Positions 11,201-21,985 of a stretch of 64,000 nucleotides of DNA are shown here, piece after piece. The stretch is taken from assembly GCA_032622095.1 (NCBI GenBank), contig CP136061.1, positions 216,286,373-216,350,372 of the forward strand. Direction: 5' to 3'. Position 1 is the first letter of the stretch. Every line of letters begins with the position of its first letter. The notes under the pieces were generated by a model. The model searched no databases and was not told the origin of the DNA. It was given only the letters and a program-made list of their open reading frames with translations. This stretch comes from Siphonodentalium dalli (taxonomy: Eukaryota > Mollusca > Scaphopoda > Gadilida > Siphonodentaliidae). The position numbers and the translations under genes are program-made.

Positions 11201-11274
11201 TTAACAAATCTCTGATGATTTGCCAAAAAAAAATAATCTATTTCTCAAATAACTATTTCATTCCAGACCAATCA

Positions 11275-11655
11275 TTAACCCTTTACACAACAGAATGGCC
11301 CTGTGCCAATGCATTCTCTTATATATGCGAGTCGACCATAGGTCGCGTCGCATATATAAGAGAATGCATTGGCTTAACACATTAAAAATTATAAAATTGT
11401 TAAAGAATGTAAGAAAAAATGGTAAAAAAAAGATTTTTTTTAGGCCAATGCATTCTCTTATATATGCGAGGCGACCTATGGTCGACTCGCATATATAAGA
11501 GAATGCATTGGCACAGGGCATAACTGTAACCATCACAATGTGGTCAATGAGCCAGTTCCAATGATATCCATATTTGTATGGTTTTATTGAGACAGACCCA
11601 AGATAATTTAGGCTGTTGAAGCTTGTTTTGGCCGGTTTGTTGGGTAAAGGGTTAA
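11275..11655. mobile_element. Hairpin MITE copy 4
   Basis: TTAACCCTTTACACAACAG on the left and TTGGGTAAAGGGTTAA on the right, with TTAA at both ends. It has two near-perfect ~70-bp palindromes at about 11308-11375 and 11442-11515, built on GCCAATGCATTCTCTTATAT with inner GTCGACCATAGGTCGC. The two hairpins are themselves in inverted order, so the element is a palindrome of palindromes. Confidence 0.9.
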
Positions 11656-11750
11656 AGCAATGTAAGATGTTCAAAGAAAATTTATATTGTACATTTATTA
11701 TACACCACTAGGAAGTAAAAGTTCCAAAACATGTTTATCAAGATGCATGG

Positions 11751-12106
11751 TAAAATGACACTACCCTGCGAGCAGGCTAGCATCACTATCACCTTCTGTA
11801 GACCTCATTCTGCTTAGTCCTCATCTTCTCTGGAAAGTATCTTTATTATCAAATTAACAAGTTTTTTAGTTTATTTAGAAACTTCTATTAGTAAGTTTAT
11901 TTTCTTTTTTAGTGTTGTTTCTCTATTCCCACAAATTGGCAGACGACACAATTCATAATCAAGGTGCCTAATGGGTGCACATCAACATCTTTACCATGTG
12001 GGAACTTAAATCTGTGCCTTGGTCTCCTATGAGATGAGGCCATGCAGAATGAGGTTCCTAGAGGATGAATTTGGTGATGCTAGCCTGCTGTTCGTGGTAG
12101 TGTCAC
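11751..12106. mobile_element. Foldback element, ~60-bp arms
   Basis: Left arm 11755-11811 (AATGACACTACC...GCAGGCTAGCATCAC...CATTCTGC) is complementary to 12043-12106. A second, smaller hairpin (GAGGATGAATTT / AAATTCATCCTC) overlaps the right arm at 12052-12130. No gene seen. Confidence 0.7.
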
Positions 12107-12309
12107 TAAATTCATCCTCTGGGGACCTCATATTGCAACTGTCAGGCAGCATATTTTCAGGACTGCTCATAATTAGGGTTATAAATATTTTCATGTCCAT
12201 CTTAGTATGTTTTTTATTCCACATCCGCTGATGCGAGGCAGACATACATGATGTCAACAATGCCTTTGGTGTTGCGCAGATAATTTCTGGGTTTTTTCGT
12301 CAGACTTAA

Positions 12310-12734
12310 AGGTACTCAATCCGATCAGACGCTCCTAATTTACTATTTCTTTGGCTTCGGGTAAAAAAAATTTGATTCGAGTCGAGGAACCTACCCATCA
12401 AAGCTCAGAGTGATTAGATATCGATTTTTGAAGTTTGCGATTTCTATTGTTTGTGGGACAGTCAAACGGATGGTCTTGCAGATAAAGATGGATAACTCTA
12501 AAATCAAGTGGTTATTATTACCACTTGATTTCAGAGTTATCCATCTTTATCTACAAGACCATCCGTTTGACCAGGAAGAACTGTCCCACAAACAATAGAA
12601 ATCGCAAACTTCAAAAATCTATATCTAATCACTCTGAGCTTTGATGGGTAGGTTCCTCGATTCGAATCAAATATTTTTTACCCTCGAAGCCAAAGAAATA
12701 GTAAATTAGGAGCGTCTGATCGGATTGAGTACCT
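12310..12734. mobile_element. TTAA foldback family 'GGTACTCAATCCG', copy 1 (full palindrome)
   Basis: AGGTACTCAATCCGATCAGA pairs with TCTGATCGGATTGAGTACCT. The arms run about 205 bp each, nearly perfect, to a centre at GTGGTTATTATTACCAC. TTAA duplications lie at 12306-12309 and 12735-12738. Other copies: 25310, 28132, and part of one at 31907. Confidence 0.92.
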
Positions 12735-12738
12735 TTAA

Positions 12739-14512
12739 ATAACAATACATGTAGTTACCTCATCAATGATGGTCACAGTCACGGATTAAACTTATCCAAC
12801 CCAATAAATAAATGGGAATAAATACAGAATACAATTTGCATCATGATCTAGAATCTTTTATAGTACTGAAGCTTCGCTATTGTGAAATATATCCTTGCGC
12901 CGTCAGCAATTCATTCGATAAAAGATTCTTCATTAAGATGCACGTTGTGTTCTGTCTTTGGGCACAATAGCACCTGATTTTAAATTATCTCAGAATAACA
13001 TAATCGTAATGAAACTGGACTGTAACTATGTTGCTAAGTGTAATTTGACCTTGTCACATAGCACATCACATTTTATTTTGATAAAGGAATGACAGTGGAA
13101 CTTGTCATTAAGAATAGATGGGAGTGATATAGTTTATATTAATATTTAAAATCGTTAACATGAGTTGCAGATTAATGTGTGAGTCATGATATCATATGTG
13201 GAAATTCCATGGCTGCCTAGTGGGGAAATCGTGCAAATATTTAAAAATTTCATCTTAAAATACCATGTCATTTCAAAAATACCATATATGATTAAGGATG
13301 AATCATTAAAATTATTAAACTTGGTGTCTTCACCACATTGTAAACAGTGCTGCTTGATATTTAATTGCATATAAAGATTGTATGTTATTAATATTAAAAC
13401 ATTCATAAATTATTAAGGAATTGGCTAATATCTAAATAAATTATTCTATTTGCATACTTCCGTCTAATTACTTTATTTGTTGGTTATATATGCTATCATC
13501 TGGGTTCCTATGAATATTTTGTTTCTGACCAAACCGATTACACATCAATATATGCGAATCAAATCGAATATCAAATCGAACAATTATCAAAGATCGGACA
13601 AGGCAAGAAAGTCATGAACTAAGTGTAATTTTCATGCCGGAAAATTTGTCTTTATCACAACTGCAAAATAAAGGCATGATTCCACCGGAAACAGTGACCT
13701 TGATAAAATATTACCTTGATGCCAAATGATGCTTGGTTGTTTCATGCAGTGTGGTTCAATATAATCTCAGATATATATTGTGCCCACTAATTGTGGTAAC
13801 GGGCATTGTGTCTTACCCCCACCCCAACTTTGAAATGTTGTTTAAACAGCTGGAAATATGATACTTGAAAAATTATTTGCAAATTTGAAACAGAAAATAA
13901 AAATTGTTAAGGATGGTTCTGTCTCCTCCTGGCCACAATTACAACAACAACATAATTATTATTAAACCCGATTTCAATACCCGGTACTACAAATACCTTT
14001 TTGTTTATAAAACACAGACAAAACTGAAGATTGGGTATATTAATTGTCTATAAAGGTATAATAAAGTTGTTTATTCCTGAAAAATATCTGAATAGAAATG
14101 AGATTTTGACTTGATGGAGAGTGCTAGCAAGATAGAGTTCTCAATGTCCCTGGATCATGTTACACTCCGAATGCGTGACGTTTCTGTTCTAAAAAATGCC
14201 CATGAAATGGTCCTGAAAGGTGGTATGTAATTATACCAGAAAAAATTGAAATATTAATTGACAGAAGGATTTACAGACACATGTCTTCATTCAGATTTTT
14301 TATTTTATATGCCTGAAACTAAACTTGTCAAGAACAGACAGACCATTTTTAAGCAATCTGCCAGAATCAGTTTCTCGACATGATAGCAACGCTGGGGGAG
14401 CTTGAGTTGCGTATTTACTATAAGAGTAGAGTTACCCCTCTTCTTACATCAGAACTGGGAATTGCGCAACCAGGAAGGACCTGACTCCAACTATACTAGG
14501 AACTGTCAATCA
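12739..14512. other. Unassigned AT-rich sequence
   Basis: About 1.8 kb with no convincing ORF. A short frame at 13155-13406 shows no motif. No RNA gene or repeat family recognised. Confidence 0.4.
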
Positions 14513-14970
14513 GGAATCACGGAACTAAATGGTTTCCCATAGGCGACAGTGTTAACGTTTCGGCCAAATTCGCTGAATTGAAGCCTGCAGGCCATACCAG
14601 TGATGTTTACCCAGCTAGATTGACACCAGTTGATCACGAAAATGCAAGAAAAATCATAGGTCATGTGTTTCCTTTTTAAAATAAATCCCCAAGTGTACGA
14701 CAGGGCTATCTCACAGCCAAATTTGATCTGGAAAAACCCAGATCTACAACAGCTAGTTAAATACATTTCCCGCTCACAAAAATCCGTTCCCCCATTCATT
14801 CACCAGTTTAAATTATTTAGATATTATGTACAAATCAAATAAACGCGATGTCATCCTTTAATAACGTGTCGCATGTATCAGGTGAAGGTCATTCTTCAGT
14901 TACCTTCACCTTTAGGGTTCCACGGTGTACTCGCTCCCCGACTCTAGAACACATTTAGCTCCCTGATTCC
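14513..14970. mobile_element. Element A, copy 1: MITE with 18-bp inverted ends
   Basis: Left end GGAATCACGGAACTAAAT and right end, complemented, GGAATCAGGGAGCTAAAT match at 16 of 18 bases. The base run just left of it is ATCA, which recurs immediately right of copy 3 (17665-17668). Confidence 0.8.
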
Positions 14971-15859
14971 TATATATATGTATATGTGTGAATAACAGCG
15001 TTTCTTATAGTATTTTATCAAAATATAGACCTTACTGAAATCAAAAATGGATTATATCGAGCAGTAGTGGTTTATTTTTCCAATATGAGGCATCCTGAAA
15101 ATTAGTGTCAATCCTCAAAATAAAGCAAAAAAATTTAGCTTTTTTTTCAATTTTACTAGCTAATGCATCTTGTATAACTGAAGTATGTCCTTATATACCA
15201 TAATATTACTAAATTGAAGAGGAAATGTTAATATACATTTTGAGAGGGATATATTGTCCAATTTTAAACCCTTTTCATGCAGAATTTGGCAATTTATAAT
15301 AAATATTTACCAAAATTAACAGAAAATAAAAAAATATATATTTTAATAGCAATGTAAAGCAACCATAAGTCAATTTAAATATCGAAACATTATGATACAA
15401 CATCAGACACAGCCTCAGGCATGAAATTTTACCAGATGGCAGGGCATACTGTCTGTTTAACAAAGCTGCCATGACAGTTTTGCACGACAGTAACTCTAGT
15501 GGTGATGCCATCACCCCCCCCCCCCCCGACTTGGGGTGGGGCTACGGTCCCAGATAAGGCTACTGGTGCCGGAAAAGCTTAATTGGGTCAAATGACACAT
15601 TTTCCCAATGGGGGGAGGCTAACACTCCTCAAAATTGTGGGGAGGGGGGCTTTAGACCCCCTGACCCCCTAATGGTACCTGACATCCATGGAAAATTACC
15701 AGATTTATCACTTTCTTTACTATCTACAGGCGAATCCATGCGTTTCTTCTTTAAATCTGTCCAAAATGTGGTCATTTTCATTTGAAAATAAGAAAATATG
15801 GAAATAACAACTTTTCATGGTGAGACGTGAAATTTCGTAAAATTCAAATTTTTCTTATA
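14971..15859. repeat. Spacer B, copy 1 (889 bp)
   Basis: Starts TATATATATG and ends TTTTTCTTATA. It holds a C14 run at 15514-15527 and a GC-rich stretch at 15530-15690. A 79-aa minus-strand frame (15275-15514) has no recognisable domain. Confidence 0.85.
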
Positions 15860-16317
15860 GGAATCACGGAACTAAATGGTTTCCCATAGGCGACAGTGTT
15901 AACGTTTCGGCCAAATTCGCTGAATTGAAGCCTGCAGGCCATACCAGTGATGTTTACCCAGCTAGATTGACACCAGTTGATCACGAAAATGCAAGAAAAA
16001 TCATAGGTCATGTGTTTCCTTTTTAAAATAAATCCCCAAGTGTACGACAGGGCTATCTCACAGCCAAATTTGATCTGGAAAAACCCAGATCTACAACAGC
16101 TAGTTAAATACATTTCCCGCTCACAAAAATCCGTTCCCCCATTCATTCACCAGTTTAAATTATTTAGATATTATGTACAAATCAAATAAACGCGATGTCA
16201 TCCTTTAATAACGTGTCGCATGTATCAGGTGAAGGTCATTCTTCAGTTACCTTCACCTTTAGGGTTCCACGGTGTACTCGCTCCCCGACTCTAGAACACA
16301 TTTAGCTCCCTGATTCC
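15860..16317. mobile_element. Element A, copy 2, flanked by TATA
   Basis: Identical in structure to copy 1. Its left flank ends TATA (end of B1) and its right flank starts TATA (start of B2), so it looks like an insertion with a 4-bp TATA duplication. Confidence 0.85.
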
Positions 16318-17206
16318 TATATATATGTATATGTGTGAATAACAGCGTTTCTTATAGTATTTTATCAAAATATAGACCTTACTGAAATCAAAAATGGATT
16401 ATATCGAGCAGTAGTGGTTTATTTTTCCAATATGAGGCATCCTGAAAATTAGTGTCAATCCTCAAAATAAAGCAAAAAAATTTAGCTTTTTTTTCAATTT
16501 TACTAGCTAATGCATCTTGTATAACTGAAGTATGTCCTTATATACCATAATATTACTAAATTGAAGAGGAAATGTTAATATACATTTTGAGAGGGATATA
16601 TTGTCCAATTTTAAACCCTTTTCATGCAGAATTTGGCAATTTATAATAAATATTTACCAAAATTAACAGAAAATAAAAAAATATATATTTTAATAGCAAT
16701 GTAAAGCAACCATAAGTCAATTTAAATATCGAAACATTATGATACAACATCAGACACAGCCTCAGGCATGAAATTTTACCAGATGGCAGGGCATACTGTC
16801 TGTTTAACAAAGCTGCCATGACAGTTTTGCACGACAGTAACTCTAGTGGTGATGCCATCACCCCCCCCCCCCCCGACTTGGGGTGGGGCTACGGTCCCAG
16901 ATAAGGCTACTGGTGCCGGAAAAGCTTAATTGGGTCAAATGACACATTTTCCCAATGGGGGGAGGCTAACACTCCTCAAAATTGTGGGGAGGGGGGCTTT
17001 AGACCCCCTGACCCCCTAATGGTACCTGACATCCATGGAAAATTACCAGATTTATCACTTTCTTTACTATCTACAGGCGAATCCATGCGTTTCTTCTTTA
17101 AATCTGTCCAAAATGTGGTCATTTTCATTTGAAAATAAGAAAATATGGAAATAACAACTTTTCATGGTGAGACGTGAAATTTCGTAAAATTCAAATTTTT
17201 CTTATA
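16318..17206. repeat. Spacer B, copy 2
   Basis: Repeat of 14971-15859 at +1347 bp with no difference that I noticed, including homopolymer lengths. Confidence 0.85.
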
Positions 17207-17664
17207 GGAATCACGGAACTAAATGGTTTCCCATAGGCGACAGTGTTAACGTTTCGGCCAAATTCGCTGAATTGAAGCCTGCAGGCCATACCAGTGATGT
17301 TTACCCAGCTAGATTGACACCAGTTGATCACGAAAATGCAAGAAAAATCATAGGTCATGTGTTTCCTTTTTAAAATAAATCCCCAAGTGTACGACAGGGC
17401 TATCTCACAGCCAAATTTGATCTGGAAAAACCCAGATCTACAACAGCTAGTTAAATACATTTCCCGCTCACAAAAATCCGTTCCCCCATTCATTCACCAG
17501 TTTAAATTATTTAGATATTATGTACAAATCAAATAAACGCGATGTCATCCTTTAATAACGTGTCGCATGTATCAGGTGAAGGTCATTCTTCAGTTACCTT
17601 CACCTTTAGGGTTCCACGGTGTACTCGCTCCCCGACTCTAGAACACATTTAGCTCCCTGATTCC
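17207..17664. mobile_element. Element A, copy 3, right flank ATCA
   Basis: Same 458 bp. The right flank is ATCAAGACTAGG, not the TATA of B. The outer ATCA pairs with the ATCA before copy 1, as if one A, or the whole array, occupies a single ATCA target. Confidence 0.85.
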
Positions 17665-18181
17665 ATCAAGACTAGGAAGTGCGAACTTTCAGTGTCAAGA
17701 ATGAGGCATCTTGATATTTATCCAGCTTCTGCATTGCATTTAAAATGTGCATACGCATTTAAGATACCGGTACTTGACACAGAACTGTCAAGTTGTTTGT
17801 TCTATCTAGCTATCTCATGGGGGAAGCATTGTAATGCTGTTCAGATAACCGTATATCCGGTCTGTGTCGCACTTCGGAACCATGTAATTGTTCAAACTGA
17901 CAAGCAGTTCAACTCTTGGTGAAACGACTTCCTTTCGCTGTGTCACACTTCAAACCCATGTTAAGACATGGACGCCATGGATACCTTCATCGCAGTCCAG
18001 GCTAGTGGAGAATGGGTTCTAGCCCCGACATGAGCGAAAATCGGGACCGATTTTTTAAACAAACAAACAATGCCATATTATAGAGCTCTGCTTCGAAAGA
18101 ACTCCGATTGAATGCTTGTTTAATACCACGTATATATATGCATGTAACATACATGTATATGATGTGAACATATATAATATA
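17665..18181. other. Unassigned sequence
   Basis: About 500 bp of mixed composition. A 76-codon frame (17692-17922) has no motif I recognise. Confidence 0.4.
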
Positions 18182-18621
18182 TGTGACCCGCCATATCAAA
18201 TCCAATCGGAAGTCGGGATTTTTTTTACCCTGTGCCAATGCATTCTCTTATATATGCGAGTCGATCATAGGTCGCCTCGCATATATAAGAGAATGCATTG
18301 GCCTAATAATTTTTTCTTGTATTCTTTAACAATTTTATAATTTCACCCATACAGAGCCCCAGACAAACATGAGCAGACGACACTCTTCTATATGCTTCTA
18401 TATATGTGTGGGGCTCCCTGCAGGGTAATGGATGTTTTTTATTTTATGTCCTAAAAATTGTCAGAAACATTTATTTAAATAAAATGATAAAAAATTGTTA
18501 GGCCAATGCATTCTCTTATATATGCGAGGCGACCTATGGTCGACTCGCATATATAAGAGAATGCATTGGCACAGGGTAAAAAAATCCCCACTTCCGACTG
18601 GATTTGATATGGCGGGTAACA
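18182..18621. mobile_element. Hairpin MITE copy 5, with a different outer end
   Basis: Outer arms GACCCGCCATATCAAATCC (18184) and GGATTTGATATGGCGGGT (right, ending about 18618) continue through a CGGAAGT..GGGATTTTTTTA stretch into two ~70-bp GCCAATGCATTCTC palindromes (18234-18303 and 18502-18575). The inner hairpins match copy 4, but the outer ends are not TTAACCCTTT, so the hairpin core has been joined to different termini. Confidence 0.85.
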
Positions 18622-19100
18622 TATACATATATATAGGTTAGTTGCGGCTGTGGGTTGGAAAAGGTTTGGGTCATGTCATCGTCTTATATTTGTCAATTTT
18701 CGTCACATTTATAAGTATGGCATCAATTAGTTCATACTAAATTTGATAAATGCTGCTAAATCTTTTAATATGTCGATATTCTCGGTTTTCAATAATTCCC
18801 CAAAGTGTTTCTCCCGTTGGATTTTCATAACACGCCTGATCAATTTGTTAGAATAAAATGATATTCGTCTCCCAATTTATGGTCGATTCTTGGACATTTC
18901 AGATTGCTAGATTTTTTGGAATTCCTTTTCTTCCACCGCGAAGTTTCAATTGGACAGTTTGGGTTTGCATGGATACGTAATTTCACAATTTTGAGTGCCA
19001 AGTATTCAGGTAGATCAAACAAGAATTTGTTAAAGGACTTTTGACTTGAATTTTATATATAACTTGGCTTGTGATTTCAGAGCGCCACTGATTATCAAAC
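18622..19100. other. Unassigned sequence
   Basis: About 480 bp, AT-rich, with only short frames. Confidence 0.4.
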
Positions 19101-19650
19101 ATACGTTTCCTCACTTGGCGGTATATAGTCAAGTCTATAAGGAACACATAGCTTGTTGTTCATCCCAACTTTTACAACATGCACCCGATGGTGAACCTTG
19201 GTAACAAATTTCATTGAGATCCGATGAACAACGTTATTTTGGCTAAGATATCTGCGCGGACGGAACAAAAACTTCCAGATAAACAAAACGATAACTCGAG
19301 AACGGAAACGCTATAATAACGTCATTGCCCCCACTATATACTTATATAAAAGCAATCATGACTGCAAACCTGCATACTATATTTCTTTCATTCGGGTCCG
19401 ATAACCCATGGCTGAGATAGATATGCCTGCATGCATGGACGGACATAAACCCTCTATATTTCCAGACGAACAAAGAAGGATAACTGTAGAACGGATCTCG
19501 AACGCGAACAATGTCTGTGTTCCCTCTTTTGAAAGTATACTTCATGCAGATGCCGAATATTCATAACAAATTTCGTTAGATCCGATAACCCATGCATGGC
19601 GCAATCAGAACTCATTTCGACGAGCGAGCGTGTGCCGAATGCCCATGGCT
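19101..19650. repeat. Three diverged ~185-bp tandem repeats
   Basis: Blocks of the form AACAAATTTCRTTNAGATCC followed by GATAACCCATGG recur around 19205, 19385 and 19568. GGACGGA and CCAGAYRAACAAA blocks lie between them. Old tandem repeat; no coding sense. Confidence 0.6.
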
Positions 19651-19685
19651 GAGAAAAAAATTACTGCAAGACAGAGTCCAGTCCC

Positions 19686-20108
19686 CTATGGGAGGCAAAA
19701 TTTACATTTATTAATAATTGTGCTTCAGCGCAATTAATTGCGCTTTAATTCAATTGTGCTTTGAACAGCGCAATTCAAAATTAATTGCGCTTCAGCGCAA
19801 TTCAATTGCGCTTCAGATTAATTAATTTCCCATATATGGCTATGGGTAGCCTAAATTAATAAATGAATCCAATACAAAATTATTTTTCCCATATATGGCT
19901 AACCCCGAGTTCATAAATAAATCCAATACAAAATTAATTGCGCTGAAGCTAACCCCCAGTTCAGGGGTGTAAGCTTGTAACAATAATTGCGCTGAATCGC
20001 AATTGATATGAATCAGGCTGGATTGCGCTGAAGCGCAATTGAATTGCGCTGAAGCCGAATTGGATTGTGCTGAAGCGCAATTATTAATAAATGTGAATTT
20101 GGCCTCCA
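19686..20108. mobile_element. Palindrome-array foldback, copy 1 (GCGCTGAAGCGC core)
   Basis: Left end CTATGGGAGGCAAAATTTAC..TTTATTAATAATT is inverted at the right (AATTATTAATAAATGTGAAT..GGCCTCC). The body is filled with near-palindromic units such as AATTGCGCTGAAGCGCAATT. Flanks GTCCC on both sides suggest a 5-bp target duplication. Confidence 0.8.
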
Positions 20109-20123
20109 ATGGTCCCCTGATAC

Positions 20124-20449
20124 ACTATGGGAGGCCAAATTCACATTTATTAATAATTGAGCCGAAGCGCAATTCAATTGCGCTGAAGCGCAATCCAGCT
20201 TGATTCATATCAATTGCGCTGAAGCGCAATTATTGTTACAAGCTTACACCCCTGAATAGATAGGTTATTCCATTAATTTTCTGTTGGATTTATTCATTAA
20301 TTAACTGGGGGTTTAGCCATATATATATAATTAATTGCGCTGAAGCGTAATTGAATTGCGCTGAAGCTGAAGCGCAATTGATTGCGCTGAAGTCCAATTA
20401 ATTGCGCTGAAGCACAATTATTAATAAATGTGAATTTGGCCTCCCATAG
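20124..20449. mobile_element. Palindrome-array foldback, copy 2 (GCGCTGAAGCGC core)
   Basis: CTATGGGAGGCCAAATTC to GAATTTGGCCTCCCATAG, flanked on both sides by ATACA. It shares the same internal AATTGCGCTGAAGCGCAATT units with copy 1, from which it is separated by only 15 bp. Confidence 0.85.
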
Positions 20450-20851
20450 ATACACTGGACTGTTCACTGCCATCTCGGAAAATCTGGGTCTTTAGAAGCT
20501 TTCGGCTCTTTTTTTTTGCCTTCTTCAGCATTTAATATCAGGGAGACAGCTATACATCTTCGAAGTCAACAATTACATAATTAACCAACGTTGAGCCAGT
20601 GACATTGAGACGTCTAGAAGTATGTTGGCCAACCGGTATCGCTTTACTTCTGATCAAAGCCTTTTGGTGCTGATCTTATATAGTCTGGAAATTCTTATAG
20701 ACCATATAAGTTGACACCTTTTAGATCCGTCAATGTGCGCTATAATGATTTATTTAAAATGCACAAAGAAGTTTCTAGTAATGTGATTAATAATGGGATT
20801 TATATCCCGCCATTCCCGGTTAAGCTAAGCTAATTCACGTCGCGGAATATT
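20450..20851. other. Unassigned upstream DNA of the PLA2 gene
   Basis: Contains the T-rich AAGCTTTCGGCTCTTTTTTT stretch at about 20498-20517. No further ORF. Probably promoter-proximal or intergenic. Confidence 0.4.
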
Positions 20852-20925
20852 ATTGGTCGACTGAGCCATCCGTCGCCTGATGCATATTTTCTGTATACAC
20901 AACAACTTTCGATTTGCCGACCAAT
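20852..20925 (+). promoter_or_regulatory. Inverted CCAAT-box pair upstream of PLA2
   Basis: TATTGGTCG (20851-20859) and CGACCAATA (20918-20926) form a perfect 9-bp inverted pair, each containing a CCAAT pentamer, the NF-Y core. They lie about 60-135 bp before the ATG. No TATA box at a fitting distance was seen. Function inferred. Confidence 0.45.
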
Positions 20926-20986
20926 AGAACGGCGATACGTCGATACTTGCTAACTCTGTGTTTCCGGTTTTCACTGGATCGACTCG

Positions 20987-21712
20987 ATGTCTTGTAAAAT
21001 CACCTTTCTAACCTTCCTACTTCATAGTTTTTGTGCACAATGTATTTTCGGGAAAAATACTGGTTCGATCGACATAGAAAACTTATTCGAGGGAATCGAA
21101 GATGTGCTCAAAACAATACACGAATATATACCGGATACGGACGGAAAGTGCGAATACAAATGTGAGGACCGAAGTTACTACATACCGAACCATCGGCATA
21201 TTCCTTCGTCGAATGGATGTGGAACAATCGCTTTCCCCATTGACACCAAGTATCTTCCAAGTGTCACAGAATGTTGTAATCGTCATGATTTGTGTTATGA
21301 CACATGCTCGTTCTCGAAAGAGAGTTGTGATAACAGTTTCCGAGAATGCTTAACTAAAATGTGCAATAAGCTGCATGCGCTGATTGATCACAAGAAATTA
21401 GGCGAAAGCTGTCATGATCTAGCGGATATGATGCATGCCTCCACGGACGTTCTAGGTTGCAAAGCTTATAAGGAATCACAGAAAAACGCGTGCGAGTGTG
21501 GTTACAGGACACCATATACCAGACCATCGGAAACCGAAATACCTCACAAGAAGAATGATCATGCTGATATTGGAGATGATATTACAAAAGGCGACGATAA
21601 CTCGGACGATCATCATCAATGGGGAGACATGAAGCGATTGATGAACGGCGTGAAATTATCAAATGAACACGACGAAACACACGACGAAGGATACGCTCAA
21701 GATGAATTATAG
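20987..21712 (+). CDS. Group XII-type secreted phospholipase A2, ER-retained form
   Basis: 241 codons. Residues 1-22 look like a signal peptide (hydrophobic TFLTFLLHSFCAQC). The catalytic motif CCNRHDLCYDTC places His100 and Asp101 in the group XII pattern, followed by KESCDNSFRECL. A GCG motif at 77-79 sits where the calcium loop is expected. Paired cysteines continue to about residue 171. Known family role: calcium-dependent hydrolysis of phospholipids, weak in group XII. Odd points: residues 175-241 form a long hydrophilic Asp/His-rich tail absent from the short vertebrate proteins, ending QDEL, close to KDEL and consistent with ER retrieval. The frame has no intron, whereas vertebrate PLA2G12 genes are spliced. 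A poly(A) signal lies at 21964. The start is the first ATG ahead of the signal peptide. Family assignment is strong; retention in the ER is inference. Confidence 0.93.
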   Translation: MSCKITFLTFLLHSFCAQCIFGKNTGSIDIENLFEGIEDVLKTIHEYIPDTDGKCEYKCEDRSYYIPNHRHIPSSNGCGTIAFPIDTKYLPSVTECCNRHDLCYDTCSFSKESCDNSFRECLTKMCNKLHALIDHKKLGESCHDLADMMHASTDVLGCKAYKESQKNACECGYRTPYTRPSETEIPHKKNDHADIGDDITKGDDNSDDHHQWGDMKRLMNGVKLSNEHDETHDEGYAQDEL

Positions 21713-21985
21713 TTCAAAATATAGGTCCATTAACTATATAACTTTTGGATAGCATGACAATCTGCCATATCTTGCATTTATAATTATGTGATATACCTTA
21801 GTCTCATGCTGCCACTGCATGGCAGATCGCTCGCGGTGGTCGTATTCTTTTCTTTTTATTTGCATTTATTTATTTGTTTGCAGAAAATGGACGTGCGTAA
21901 CTATTATATATAGTCATATAGACTCCTATAGTATACGAAGATTAATTGATAAAATGATCTGATAATAAAAACAGAACAGTATGTA
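21713..21985 (+). other. Probable 3' UTR of the PLA2 gene
   Basis: AT-rich trailer after the TAG stop, with AATAAA at 21964-21969. The cleavage site is not determined. Confidence 0.5.
21964..21969 (+). terminator. Poly(A) signal AATAAA
   Basis: The first AATAAA downstream of the PLA2 stop codon, about 250 bp after it, in GATAATAAAAACAG. Confidence 0.5.

Larger units (their letters stand above)
14513..17664. repeat. A-B-A-B-A tandem array, period 1347 bp
   Basis: Three copies of a 458-bp element A (14513-14970, 15860-16317, 17207-17664) alternate with two copies of an 889-bp spacer B (14971-15859, 16318-17206). Copies look identical where I compared them, including the 14-C tract in both B units, so the array is very young or an assembly duplication. 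Open frames repeated in A (about 97 aa) and B (79 aa), minus strand, match nothing I recognise. Confidence 0.95.

Noticed and set aside
12360-12420. tRNA B-box-like GATTCGAGTC
   Set aside because: Occurs inside foldback arms in several copies. No A box or cloverleaf could be built.
14506-17493. Three identical ~97-100-aa minus-strand ORFs
   Set aside because: They are the three copies of element A. Identity comes from the duplication, not from coding constraint, and there is no domain.
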